Positions 21,088-32,131 of a stretch of 64,000 bases of DNA are shown one piece after another (position 1 is the first letter of the stretch; each line of letters starts with the position of its first letter). Position numbers and translations under genes: made by a program. The notes beneath the pieces were generated by a model. It ran no database searches, had not been told where the DNA came from, and saw nothing but the letters and a program-made list of their open reading frames with translations. This DNA is from Pelomyxa schiedti (lineage: Eukaryota > Evosea > Pelobiontida > Pelomyxidae). The stretch covers positions 1 through 64,000 of the forward strand of contig JAHLWZ010000862.1 in NCBI GenBank assembly GCA_020536535.1, in the 5' to 3' direction.

Positions 21088-23186
21088 TCAGTAGTTCTTT
21101 CGAAGTGACAGGAGTGCATTGTGAAGGTCATTGGCGTTGGGCATGTTTCTTAGAATATCACGAGGTCCAACCAAAACCAGTGTGGGTTTGCTCTCCAGTA
21201 GTTTGGTGGCAAATCTGTTCTTGGGTAAGTTGTTTGTAAAGTAAAAGCATGGGTCAAGCTACTTCACAACTGACTCTTTGGTCAAAGTACTGAGGAAGTC
21301 AAGAACATCACTTTGAGACATGTACGAGCTCCTGAAAAGAGGGGATAAGTACAGATGTTTGCGGTGGGAGATATTCACCTCATTAATAGTTGTCTGTTAA
21401 GGTCACAGGCGTGAACAGAGTCCGATTCATTGGCACTAAACATCATATGTTTAATGGCATTGATCATACGTTTGAACTCTTCATCTTCAATGTCTTTCAA
21501 TTTAAGGAGTTCTGATAGTAATACCTAGTTTCAATTTCAACCTACAGTCGAAATATTTTATACAAACCAGTAAGAATCGAGGGGTATAAGTGGGTGAACA
21601 AGATCCCTGCAGAAGAAACATCCCAGTGTCTCTGAAGGAAAAGTGTGCGGAGTACGCACTTTCCACCCAATCATGACAAAGAACGTTTGTGTACAGGCGC
21701 GTAAGGAGACCTCATGAGTAAATTAGATATTGATATCAAAAGATTTGCCAATATTCAAACCTTTTCCTGGACCACCCTCTGAAAAAGAAGAACCACCACC
21801 AAGAAGGGTAACCAGTGCACATGCCGCTATAAAATCAGAATCTTTCATTGACACTCCTTCGAATCCAAGACCTACCTGGTAGAGGTCAGTGGAGGAAAGG
21901 CTCTGCATTGCCTCCTACGTGCACAAGGTGAGCCTTATTTCCAGCCAGCATTGGCTTCATATCCTCAATAGGAAGTGTTTTGTCTCCACCCTATCAGTTG
22001 GACAACGCTTAATGCCTAAACTATCATGAACTCCCAATATAATAAATCAGACACAAAATGACAACAGAAAGGGGGAGCACTAGGTCTATAGAGAGGAAAG
22101 TGAACTCACCATGTACTTCTGTGTTGCAGAAGGACACTTATCTGCGGTCTTAGATATAGGCTTCTTAAAGAAGGCTTTGCTACGACGCACAGCTTCACTG
22201 CACTGTAGTCCTACGGTGGTAATGGCAACTCTACTGAGTGTAAGGAGTGTGAGGGTATGAAACCAACTCACCTGTCAGGTATTGTTTGCTGCACAAAATT
22301 TGCTAAATGACGGGGAGTTACAGCACGAAGTTCTGCTGAGGTTGGGTACTGAGACATTCCTAGTACTGAACCAGCAAAAGCTGTTGTGTGAGCAAGTTCA
22401 GAAACAAGAGTCTAGTTGTTGTTAATGAGAATTAAGGTCATTGGGGTACCTCAGGGTGGGACAATGCAGAGTCTCTTTCAATCTCAAGAACCCGAATTTC
22501 TTTGAGTAATTCCTCCTCTTTGAAGGTTGTATTCTGCAATGTACAGTTAAACACTGAAGGTTGCAAATGGCTTGTATTAATTTTAGGGTGACCTACTTGA
22601 AATGATTCAGAGAGAATGTCAAACACCAATTTGGTGTCACTGTGAAGAGCATGAATTATCTGAGTGTTACAGTCACGAAATGGCATAGTGACCAGAGATG
22701 CACCAATTTTGTGTAACGCCAGGCCAATTTCTGATGCAGTCCGTTTTTGTGTCGACTGTTGCACTGTAAAAATCGAAATAAAAAGGACAGAACGACAACC
22801 TTCAGTGCCATACGATCTGCCAGGCGACATACAGCACGATCAGAACTCCAGCTGGTGTCCACCGAAACAGCTAGTTAAAGAAGAAAAACAAATCCATAAA
22901 GTGAGTATCCAAGAGTAGTAATTCAGCAGTTACCAATGCAGGGTAGTAAAGAGTCAGTATTCTCGACAGTAGCTAGCCACGGCCTGTTGGAGGCAGCGGG
23001 CCACACCTGTGGCCTAGATCTCACATAATTGCGTTGCTGCCGCGAGATCTCGGCCGCTGCACCTTGTTCACCGCCACCGCTCGCGTGTCTCCGCCCAACG
23101 TTATCGCGTGACCAGATCTCTGCAATGTGCGGCCAAATCGCGCGCGGTTGCACGGAGCCACAACCCGGCGTCACACCCCCCAGCAT
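21088..23186 (-). CDS. MPPA: mitochondrial processing peptidase, alpha subunit
   Basis: Non-catalytic, substrate-gripping subunit of the enzyme that removes mitochondrial presequences. Exons read from ATG 23186: an Arg-rich, acid-poor presequence (EIWSRDNVGRRHASGG), then PWLATVENTDSLLP, VDTSWSSDRAVCRLADRMAL (the equivalent of the inverted zinc motif, lacking the HxxEH histidines), KRTASEIGLALHKIGASL, and the diagnostic glycine-rich loop LLGGGSSFSEGGPGKGL that separates alpha from beta subunits. The protein ends TLVLVGPRDILRNMPNANDL with TGA at 21088. Many introns are 40-80 bases. It implies an organelle that imports presequence-bearing proteins. It is divergent from the Rab gene with about 80 bases between start codons. 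Confidence 0.9.
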
Positions 23187-23269
23187 CCAAAAACAAAAGG
23201 AGTCTTTTTTTCTTCGCCGTGGAAACTCGGGAAAAGAGAACCATCATTTCGCGTTAGTAGATCGTGTCG

Positions 23270-24484
23270 ATGGCGGCAGTTAAGGACTAGTATGTGTGTT
23301 GTTAGAAGGACAAGCCTTACTTGGAAACACAGTGACTATATAGTGAAATTACTTCTGGTTGGGGACTCGGGTGTTGGCAAGAGTATTTGTTTCTTTTTTT
23401 TTTCCCTTGTTCTCCCAAAATTTGAATGGCAACAACTAATGGTTATTTTAGGTTGTCTTCTTATGCGTTTTGTTGTATGTTACTTTTTTGCTCCACACTA
23501 AGAATTTCTCTATAATCACTCATAAGGATGACGAGTTCACACCCTGCTATATCTCCACTATAGGAGTGGATTTTGTGCGTGAATTTGATCGTCGTATCAG
23601 TTCTCTTTCTCCTTTGCACTAACTGAAGATAAGAAAATCAGGACGGTGCAACTGGAATCTAAGATACTAAAAACACAAATTGTAGGTCTTTTATTTAATG
23701 TTGTCATTAAATACAAGAGAATTATATAGAAAGATTCTTCACTAATTTCGTATTGGGAAAGTGGGATACTGCTGGTGAAGAAAGGTATAACTTGTCCTAC
23801 ATCCAATGACTCATCTTGGAACTAGATTTAGAACAATTACGACTGCATGTAATTCTAGAAAATGCCACCTCAAAATAACTCAACTACATTGGAAGATTAC
23901 AGAAACTGTAATGGGATGATTGTAGTATAGTGTGGCCGTTTCCTCATAAAAAGGAACCACTTACAGCTGTTTTAGTGATATCACTAATAGCACAAGTTTC
24001 GATAATATTGGACATTGGCTTGGCGAAATAGAGAGGAATTGCTCAACTGCACCGTTGAGGATACTACTAGGCAACAAGGTTGGTTTTAGTTTTTAGTACA
24101 AAATCATTTGGCGTAACATTCTAAACACATTATTCCCATAATGTACCCGTATTAGTTGGACTTAGCCGATCCCAGCAGACAGGTAGAATATAGCCGGGCC
24201 AAAAAGTTTGCTGATGAACATGGGATCAAATTCTGGTGTGTACTGCCAAACACAAACCATACCCAACATTTGGCTCAAAAAGGGAGACATCATCCAAGGA
24301 CTCCACAAATGTGGAGGAAGCTATTATGTCACTGCTTACTGACGTCAAGAGGATCAAGGAAGCTGAAGAAAGTGAATCCCAAACAAGAACAACAGCAGCA
24401 TCAACAAAGTCCTCCACTTCCGGTGTTTCCCTCATTGGGGGGAAAACCGACCCGTCGTCGCCCTCCCATCATTCTTGTTGTTGA
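23270..24484 (+). CDS. Rab GTPase (Rab1/Rab8 group)
   Basis: Small GTPase controlling vesicle traffic. ATG 23270 gives MAAVKDY, joined over a 43-base intron to DYIVKLLLVGDSGVGKS (P-loop). Later short exons give DEFTPCYISTIGVDF (effector loop, switch I Thr), IRTVQLESKIL, WDTAGEER (switch II), FRTITTA, NCNGMIVVY, and ETSSKDSTNVEEAIMSLL (SAK-type motif, with ETSS for ETSA). The guanine-specificity NKxD motif falls at an exon border near 24075-24155 (GNK, then DLADPS). The C-terminus is Ser/Thr-rich and ends HHSCC, a double-cysteine geranylgeranylation site. Eight or more tiny exons lie in 1.2 kb, so the borders between 23,380 and 24,150 are approximate. Confidence 0.88.
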
Positions 24485-24567
24485 CCCGCCACCAATCACA
24501 AAGACACCCACCCAACGGTGGAGCCTGCAATTGGGGGTGTTCCTTGGAGAGCTCAGATCTCTAAAAA

Positions 24568-27188
24568 ATGTTGAGCTTCGTTTCCCGTAATCTTGGGTCG
24601 CGATCATTTATCCGCCTGCTATTTTTGAACAGCGGACATGAAGTGCAACAAGCCACCGTGGAAACCCAGTACGCTCGTGTCACGTCTCAATTCCCGCCGT
24701 TTCTTCGAGTTTCCGTGTTAACCTTAGAACCCCGAATTTTTCATTTTTTTTTAACAACAGAGTGCGAGGCACCAACACTTAAACAAACTTTGACGTCTCC
24801 GGAGTTGCAACAGCACTTTGCGGAATTTCTCGAGGGCGAGTATGCTGAAGAAAACTTGATTTTGTGGAATGAAGTGGAGGGATACAGGAAGCTATCCCAG
24901 ATGGGTTCTTCTCCTTCGGTAGTTTTTTTTTTTTTTTTTTTTTTTTACTTTAGTTGACAATTTTGGGAAAGGTTCTAAGGGAGGAGATAAGGAGAATTTT
25001 TGAGTTATATATCAAGCCTGACTCGGAGTTTGAAGTTAATCTGCCTGGAAATATCCCCAAAAGCATTGAAGTTTCTTTGGAGACTTTCCCTCTAAATTCT
25101 TCCGGTGCTTCTGTGGAAGCCACTGCCCTCACTACAGAAGAGGAACTGCTTTACGAAGCTCAAGTGGAAGCTCACAACCTTTTATTGTGTCACTCATTCC
25201 CAAGGTGGTTAAAGTCTGTTGAGTGGGCACCAAGTTTGTTCCCAAATTGGCTGTCCATGCATAATTAATGACAATCGCAGCCAAAGTGGAAGAGGCTCCA
25301 CGTGGACCACCTGCCCCTCCTCCACCCGTGTGTATCCAAACCATTTCTGGATGGGGTTCCAATCTTTTATATAGAAAAGGAGTCCGCGGCCACCATCCCT
25401 TGCTATAACACTGGGAAACCCAGGCCTCCATAGAACTTTTAAAAAACACCTGTCAACTGCAGATCCTCGGATGTATGCTACTATTTGCCTCTGGGAAACA
25501 TTGGAGCAATTCTCTGCTCAGTCTTCTTCTACCCCACCAACAGTTTGCAATTTCTTGTGAAAGTGGCCAGTCCTCATTGAGTTTAGGAACTGAAGCGCGG
25601 AGCCAAAGATATTTTTGAAAAATATCTGAAACCGGGAACAACTCATTTCGCACCAATTAAGGAAGAGAAGAGGATACCAATAGGCAAGATGGTTTATGAT
25701 TCTACGAGTTTAGTTGGTTTCAAGCCCTCGATGTTTCTCCAAGTGCAAGGTTTGTCTTAAGTAGCATTGTGGCAAAAATCACACCAACAGATGATGCTTT
25801 TCAGCAGCTTCAAGTAGTCTACATAAAGTGGTGTAGCATGTTTGGGTGCTGGGAAGGGGTTCCTGCATCATCTGCAAATAGTCAAGTGACTCGCGTTAAC
25901 CTCAAGAATTCTCGACGATCAATCATTATTCAAAGACCTTCTTTGGTACAATTGACTCCTTTTGATTATCCTTCACACTTCTCACTCATCTTAGCCAGGT
26001 GAAAAGCAAGATTTTGATGGAGACAATCCTCCGTCGTTTGAACAAACAATGCAAAATATTTTTTTAAGGGCAAGGTGAGGGAGTTTTATTTGAACTCTCC
26101 CCTAATAGATAACAGATTTATGGACTATTTGAGGGCATTGGGGCTCCAAAATTTTGCCCACTTTTCGCAAGAGCTCGAGGAATTTGCCAATAATAAGCAC
26201 CTCTCTCCAGAAGTACTTTTTCCTGTCCGTCTCTTTGAGACTGAATCCCTTGTAGGCAGTGCAAGCTCAGGCTTGTATATTGTTCCGGAAATACATCACA
26301 TTTAAAGACCTCGAGGCCCAAGAACCTGTAAACCAACTTCCTATGTCAATAAGAGAGGACCTGCATGCGAGATTATTTACATCGTACACTCCTGGGTCAA
26401 ATCCATGTGATTCTAGCTCAACCCCCTCAACACCAACACCCTCTCCGTTAGCACCTTCCGCTTCCCCAAATACTGCGACTCCTACCTCACCATCGAGTGA
26501 GCCACCTGCACTTCCCGCTTCAACCTCTGGGGTAACCCGAGAAACCAGCGGCAGAAGGATAGTTACAGCGGCAGTATTTGACAAGGCTCGCGTATGGTGT
26601 CAACATCAGCTACAGGGAAAATACTTTGAGCTGTGGGCATCATCAATAGACGCATGGAGGGGTCCTTATCCTCCAATTGCGAAACCAAGAGGTTGCTCCT
26701 TGCAATTTTGAACACACATATTAACTATCACAGCAAGTGTAAATCCAGATTCTTCCTGTGTATCGATCCTTTCAATGCCCGGCGTACTTCTGCCCACACT
26801 GGCATCCACCCCCAATAAACCACTGCGTCCTCCACCCTCTACTCTCCTTCCCGTAAAAGCCAAGACTCCAACGCAAGCCAACAACTCCACTGACCCACAG
26901 CCACCATCATCACCCGTGACCAGCCATTACCAACCAACAACCAACATCACGCCGCGGAAGCAAGCCCCTTCGCCCCCAACATATCTCGCCCCGGCTCCTC
27001 CGCATACCATAGCACAACCAACTCCAGAGAAGACAGGACTACCCTGTTTGATATCCCTCAACTTCAACAATGACCAACAATCACAGCAACAATCCCCACC
27101 TCGCACAACAAGCACAACCACAGGAAACCCACGCCCAACATCCCCCTCATCATCGTCAACTTCAACAACAACCCATGGTGAGCTATAA
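24568..27188 (+). CDS. protein with three RGS domains
   Basis: RGS domains speed GTP hydrolysis on G-alpha subunits. Three copies can be read in order. The first (about 24765-25200) has TLKQTLTSPELQQHFAEFL and NLILWNEVEGYRK, then REEIRRIFELYIKPDSEFEV. The second (about 25440-25760) has LSTADPRMYATICLWETLEQF, then AKDIFEKYLKPGTTHFAPI and SLVGFKPSMFLQVQ. The third (about 26000-26640) has SFEQTMQNIF, NRFMDYLRALGLQNFAHFSQ, FKDLEAQEPVNQLPMSIRED and FDKARVWCQHQLQGKYFELW. A Thr/Pro-rich insert splits the third domain, and a Pro/Gln-rich tail ends near 27188. A strong donor (ATG|GTGAGC) at about 27178 means a further exon is possible. ATG 24568 is the first in frame; the N-terminal 60 residues are uncertain. 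There is no DEP, GGL or kinase domain. Confidence 0.8.
24919..24946. repeat. poly-T tract within an RGS gene intron
   Basis: A run of about 28 T just upstream of a TTTACTTTAG acceptor. It is an unusually long pyrimidine tract for introns of this genome. Confidence 0.8.
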
Positions 27189-27304
27189 GCAACTGGTAAT
27201 CACGCAGGTCACAACTGTGTGGTTGTACTACATAACCATGTCATTATCTGTGTTGTACCGGAACCAAATGAGAGAGGAAAAAACAACTCTTTTTCTCCCC
27301 CAAC

Positions 27305-27850
27305 TCAAGCTAGCGTTTGAATTCCAAAAACAAACAAAAAAACCAAAAAAATTTTAATTGATAGGTCAGACCTCCACACAAGCCATCCCCATTGATAGAC
27401 CCATTGGTTGGCATCCAATCGGCCCTGGGGAACGATCTTCACAAGTTCACGCTCTGACTTGTGGGAATCAATGGCGGTCATCATCCCTATTTCACTTATG
27501 GACTCATGACTTGGATTCGGCACAATACTCCAGAAATGATCTTGAGAGTATGTCCAGAATGTAACGCCTCCTCCTTTCGGAACCTTGTTTTGAGCCTGTG
27601 AATTTTACTCTTATGGGAGGAAATACTGGGTTTGTTTCTTGTGATGAGAACTTCTACTGAGAACTCTCTAACACAGTGCACAATTCGGTAACCCCCACGT
27701 CGGCTATCATAATGCCGTCTCCGAAGTCAGATAGAATTCTCTCAGTTCTCTGATGGGCTGTCAAGTAGGGAGGAAGCAACTGCGACCTGTCAATCCAAAC
27801 AAGGAATTTACCAATACAGAATTTCTTTCCTTTATAAGGTTGACACAGAC
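27305..27850 (-). CDS. unidentified minus-strand gene
   Basis: At least two exons read well on the minus strand. The first, starting near 27850, includes KKFCIGKFLVWIDRSQLLPP, AHQRTERILSDFGDG and IMIADVGVTELCT. An intron (donor before GTGTTAGAG, acceptor TTCACAG near 27594) joins in phase to KVPKGGGVTFWTYSQDHFW, SHESISEIGMMTAIDSHK and LDANQWVYQWGWLVWRSD, and the frame closes near 27305. The tryptophan-rich end looks like a folded domain, but I do not recognise it. No ATG was fixed; a first exon overlapping the start of the helicase gene on the other strand (MATSST near 27950) is possible. It is tail to tail with the RGS gene and head to head with the helicase gene. Confidence 0.55.
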
Positions 27851-27936
27851 CTGTCAAACCAAAAATAAAATACAAGCAACAAACCGAAAGCGAAAAACAA
27901 TCAATTTTCAAGTTGGACGATAAGTGAGTACGGTAG

Positions 27937-29384
27937 TGGAAGAAGTGGCCATCGATGACTTCAATGACATGAACCTAAACGAAGAATTGTTGAGGTAAAA
28001 CAAGTTTTTTTGTACTTTTTTTTGAGGACTCATTGTTCTGTAGGGGAATATACAACTACGGCTTTGAGAAGCCCTCCATGATACAACAAAAAGCAATACA
28101 CCCTCTGTGTGAAGGCCGCGACGTAATTGCGCAAGCTCAATCTGGAACAGGCAAAACAGGCGCCTTTACTATTGGAGCTCTGCAAAGGGTGGACCCTAAT
28201 GCTGAAGGATGTCAAGCTCTCTTTCTATCCCCTACAAGGGAGCTTGCTAATCAGACGTACTCTGTATGTAATTATTGGCTTTTTTTCTTTGATACAAACC
28301 TTAATTTCGATGCAGGTCATTTCAGATATAGGCCAGAGACTACCTATTTCTTGTGCTTTGTTTATTGGAGGTCTTGGCATAAATGCAAGTGAAGCTCGGA
28401 ACTGTAAAGTGGCTGTAGGAACACCCGGCAGGGTATTTGACATGATATACCGAGGCTTCCTTGATCCGCGGACCATAAAAATTCTCATCTTGGATGAAGC
28501 TGATCAGCTCTTGGACAGGTTTTTTGGCCTTAAGAAATCCCCCTAGTAATTATTTCACAGGAACTTCAAAGAGCAGCTCTATGATATTTTCCAAGCTCTC
28601 CCACGCCAAGTTCAGGTTGGGTTATTCTCGGCCACAATGCCGCCTGAAGCTATTGAGATAACCCACAAGTTCATGAACAATCCTGTACAAATTCTAGTCA
28701 AGGCCGAGGAATTGACTCTGGTGGGGATGAGGCAGTATTACATAGACGTTGAAAGAGAAGACGCAAGTGTGTAATAACGCGCCACTTAATATAATTAATC
28801 TCTAACTGTATGCCTAGAACTTGACACTCTTTGCGACTTGTATGACACCCTGAGTATCTCCCAATCAGTCATATTTGCAAATTCCTGCAGAAAAGTACAA
28901 TTCATTGCTGACCAGCTCCACCAGAGACACTTTACAGGTCAGTTTAATATCAACTCGCCATGCTGATTCAATATGGTAACCCAAATAACAGTGTCTTGCA
29001 CCCACAGCCAGCTGAGTCCAAAAGAGAGGATGTCAATTCTTAAAGACTTCAGGTCCGGCCATACGAGAGTCCTCATATCCACCGATGTTCTGGCAAGGGG
29101 AATAGATGTGCAACAAGTCTCCCTCGTCATCAACTATGACCTCCCCCTAGACCCTGAGACCTACATCCACAGGTAATACATTTATTACAATGACATGAAC
29201 ATTGAATTGTTGCATACAAGTCCCTAAACACACTCACAGGATTGGACGCAGTGCCAGGTTTGGCAGGAAAGGCGTAGCCGTGAACTTCGCAACAGCAAGA
29301 GAGGAAATCAAACTACACCAACTGGAGAAAATGTATGACACCTCCATCGTCCCTATGCCAACCAACATAGCTGATTTCCTGTAA
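27937..29384 (+). CDS. EIF4A: DEAD-box RNA helicase, eIF4A family
   Basis: ATP-dependent RNA helicase of translation initiation (or its exon-junction paralogue eIF4A3/FAL1). Motifs in order: [15 protein letters not shown] (Q motif), [11 protein letters not shown] (motif I), [10 protein letters not shown] (Ia), GTPGRVFDM (Ib), [11 protein letters not shown] (DEAD box), [10 protein letters not shown] (SAT), [13 protein letters not shown] (IV), [20 protein letters not shown] (V) and [15 protein letters not shown] (VI), ending NIADFL and TAA 29382-29384. The length fits the 390-410 residue minimal helicase. Five or more introns are 50-80 bases. The first exon is not settled: coding is clear from [18 protein letters not shown], and the first in-frame ATG is at 27969. 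eIF4A usually has DEADEML, whereas this one has DEADQLLD. Confidence 0.93.
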
Positions 29385-29651
29385 ATACTTGAATAATAGT
29401 TAAAAATGCTGGCTTGAGTTTTAAGAAGAAAAAATGTGACGAGCTGTCAAGCGGGGTATCGGTGATCGTTGCGTTCGACTCAATTGGGTGGAAGATAGAC
29501 GAGGCATGGTGGGGTGGTTATTGGAGAAGGAGACTGAGGAAGAAGTGGCTGCGTATTTCGCAGGTAACACCAATTCATGAGGATCCAGAAGTAGAGGCAG
29601 TGGCGACTACAAGTACTCCCTCAGTGTGATTGTGGATGCGGAACACTTGTT
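29385..29651. other. spacer between convergent genes with a short open frame
   Basis: This is the 3' flank of the helicase gene. A plus-strand ATG near 29503 opens 24 codons (MVGWLLEKETEEEVAAYFAG) with protein-like look, then stops. It could be an unplaced exon or chance; no partner exon was found. Confidence 0.3.
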
Positions 29652-30089
29652 TCAGGGACTTGGCACTTTGCTTGTGGGGATTTCGTTGAGTGCAGCAGCT
29701 TGCTTTCCGAGTGCGTTCTGCTTTACAGCCTCGAGGGAAGTTGCCTGTTGCTCGAGTGCTCGTAGTTTGGAACTGGGAAGATATTTGTGAAACGAAAGAA
29801 ATAAGCAAAAGGTGAATGTAACTTCATCTGGCTCGAGAGTGATTCAAATGTCAGCTCCACAATGGAGTCAAACATATCTAGGGGAAATTGCTTACAAAAA
29901 AATACCAAGAAAAAAGCTGCAGCTTTTTTGAGGACATCTTGGACGTCAATGTGTAAGGGCACTTGGAAGGGTGAATCACAGTTGGCTGCCTCCGCGTAGA
30001 ACAATGACACACAGCCAATAAGGACCAAAAATACTACCGAAACCTACAGTGGCAATATCCCACTCTCCATCCACTTCACACACTCTCAT
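29652..30089 (-). CDS. small unidentified protein with a C-terminal coiled coil
   Basis: The minus-strand reading gives either MRVCEVDGEWDIAT from ATG 30089, spliced to ANCDSPFQVPLHIDVQD, or an unspliced hydrophobic leader (VVFLVLIGCVSLFYAEA) that would act as a signal peptide. After VLKKAAAF come KQFPLDMFDSIVELTFESL and, over a 50-base intron, SKLRALEQQATSLEAVKQN (heptad-like) and ALNEIPTSKVPSP, with TGA at 29652. Total length is about 110 residues. The two possible 5' ends predict a cytosolic or a secretory protein, so location is open. I do not recognise the family. It is head to head with the riboflavin kinase gene region. Confidence 0.55.
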
Positions 30090-30099
30090 ACACACAACA

Positions 30100-30210
30100 A
30101 TGGAAAACCCAAATGAAATCAGTTATTTAGAACCAGCAAAGAATTACCCCGTCAGCACAGATGTTCTTTGTTGTCGCTTAGCGGAAGCAGAAAAGAATGC
30201 ATCTGAATAA
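30100..30210 (+). other. 36-codon upstream ORF before riboflavin kinase
   Basis: ATG 30100 opens MENPNEISYLEPAKNYPV and closes at TAA 30208-30210, 58 bases before the riboflavin kinase ATG. It may be a translated upstream ORF, a small protein, or chance. It overlaps nothing on the other strand that is strongly coding. Confidence 0.3.
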
Positions 30211-30267
30211 GACCGGGGAAAAAAACAATAAAAAGCATTAATTAACGCTGGCTGCCTACGAGCCAAA

Positions 30268-31025
30268 ATGGCCGGTGTAAGTCTTCCCGTGAGAATGGAG
30301 GGACCTGTAATTGTGGGATTCGGCCGAGGAAGTTCGCTACTGGGCTTCCCAACCGGTATTGTTTTTTCCTCTCCAATTGCCTTATTCCTTGTTGCACAAC
30401 CTCTAATGTAATATTTAATATTAGCCAATATACCTACCGAGCAATATGACCAATTATTACCTGACTTCAAAGTTGGAGTGTATTATGGATGGGCAACTCT
30501 TAACGGAGTTGTATGTTGTCCTTATTCGATAGTATTAACGAATCATTACATAGAGCATTAATTCTAGTCTCTGCGTCAAATAAACTAATGAGAACAGGAA
30601 CCTGTGTATGAAATGGCAATGAGTATTGGTTACAACCCGCACTTCAAAAATGAGAAGAAAACAATAGTGAGTTTCGTTTGCTCATCCTTCCATTGCCTCC
30701 ACGAGTCTCACTCAATTCCTTCTCTTGGTTACAGGAGGTGCACTTATTACATAAGTTTGAAGACAACTTCTATGGAGCACACTTAAGAATTGTTGTAGTT
30801 GGCTTCATCAGAGAGATGCGCAGCTATCCTTCTTTAGGCACATTGTATTCTGCAATTCTATTAAATTTTTTTGCCCTCTTACTCTTTCCAATCTCTAACA
30901 CTGGGGTTCTCCCTTCTCCAGCCGCTTTGAAAGACGCTATTGCCGAGGACTGTGCCAAAGCAACTGCTTCACTACAATCACAAGACTCAATTTCACTAAG
31001 AAACGACCCATTCCTGTTCGCCTAG
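30268..31025 (+). CDS. RFK: riboflavin kinase
   Basis: Phosphorylates riboflavin to FMN. ATG 30268 gives MAGVSLPVRMEGPVIVGFGR, then GSSLLGFPT, over an intron to GVYYGWATLNGV, PVYEMAMSIGYNPHFKNEKK, EVHLLHKFEDNFYGAHLRIV, VGFIREMRSYPS and ALKDAIAEDCAKA, ending at TAG 31023-31025. The GFPT nucleotide site and the conserved NPxFKNxxKTxExHLLHxF block are diagnostic. It is a stand-alone kinase of about 165 residues, as in animals and fungi, without the bacterial FAD synthetase domain. Four short introns are present. It shares a roughly 180-base upstream region with the small minus-strand gene. Confidence 0.95.
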
Positions 31026-31165
31026 ATGAATATAAGATAAAACCACATCCACAAAAAAAATTCTTTTTTTTTTTTTTACATTGAATGGGTACAAGACAGA
31101 GGTCAATGCACCGTTTTCACCAACAAACCTCCCATTCTTTGCCATCTGTGGTTTGGTTAGTGAGA

Positions 31166-32042
31166 TTAACTTCGGGGTTGTGTACCTTCTGGACCAAACT
31201 TTCCAAGCAAAAGTAAAAACAAATCGGTAATCCACCACACACCTTTGCTATAAGTTATTCATTGCACCTTATCTGAAGGAAGATACCAAGCCCGCCTAGG
31301 GTCAGCATCTATTTCGGTTATAAGTGGGATCAAATGGTAAATAGTTGTGCCTTGAATACACCATAGCCACAGTGCCCAAGATAAAAACGGTCAATACCCA
31401 AAAATCCCAGAAACAGAGATAAAACGATGGCCTGTGGAATAAACATTAACAGACAACAATTATTGGCTACGAAAATACAGGGACATTAAACACCCACAGT
31501 TGGAAACTGCTTATTTGAAAATCTTTTTAATGGTGAATTTCATAGGAAATGTGATGGATAGTGTTACCTCCTACATTCCCAGTTGCCCACAATGAAGATT
31601 CTGGGCCCAACACAGCCGATCCCCTCCAGCACCTGGCATGAGGCATTTGCATAAACGCCCTTTTTCACCAGTCAAATTGTGATGAAGAAGAAAGTGTACT
31701 CCACACCGGACCATATTTCTGGCATCCAAGATATGGCTCTTCGCTCTCCTCGGCGTTGCACATTAAAAACTCGAAAGGCCTTAACTCATAATTAGTCTGT
31801 CACAGCTTGCTAGCGGCCACTACGCACAGTTTAGTGCACAGCACATTGGGTGTGTTTACGTTGTATGTCTCATTGTCGCACATCAACAATGTGGTGTTGG
31901 TAGCATTGCCCCCAGCCACAAATGCACCAAGATCTGGGCAGTCTCAGTCAAACTCAACGACAACCCGGGGGCACAAGAAGAGAAAAAAAACACATGACGA
32001 CACCAAGATCGCCAGGACGCCCAACGGACGCACTCCCCCCAT
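31166..32042 (-). CDS. TM2 domain protein (TM2D2-like)
   Basis: ATG 32042 starts a signal peptide (RPLGVLAILVSSCVFFLFL). A Cys/Asn-rich luminal part with several N-glycosylation sequons (NATNTTLLMCDNETYNVNTP) follows, then CNAEESEEPYLGCQKYGP, an in-phase intron of about 48 bases, and CQVLEGIGCVGPRIFIVGN, the cysteine pattern of TM2D proteins. The TM2 domain has AIVLSLFLGFLGIDRFYLGH (with the DRF motif), MLTLGGLGIF, an intron and WWITDLFLLLLGKFGPEG, ending at TAA 31166. TM2D1-3 act with Notch/endosomal pathways in animals and occur scattered in protists; the role here is unknown. Introns occur before the TM2 hairpin and inside its second helix. Confidence 0.82.
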
Positions 32043-32131
32043 CAACTTGTTTTTTTTTTCTGTTTGTTTTCGGTGTCAAATCAACCAGTGGATGATGGCC
32101 GCGGGGTTTTTAATTTACACTTGCCAAGTCC

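Noticed and set aside
27358..27564. Plus-strand frame of 68 codons as a last exon of the RGS gene
   Set aside because: The minus strand of the same bases gives clearly better protein-like sequence with an in-phase splice.
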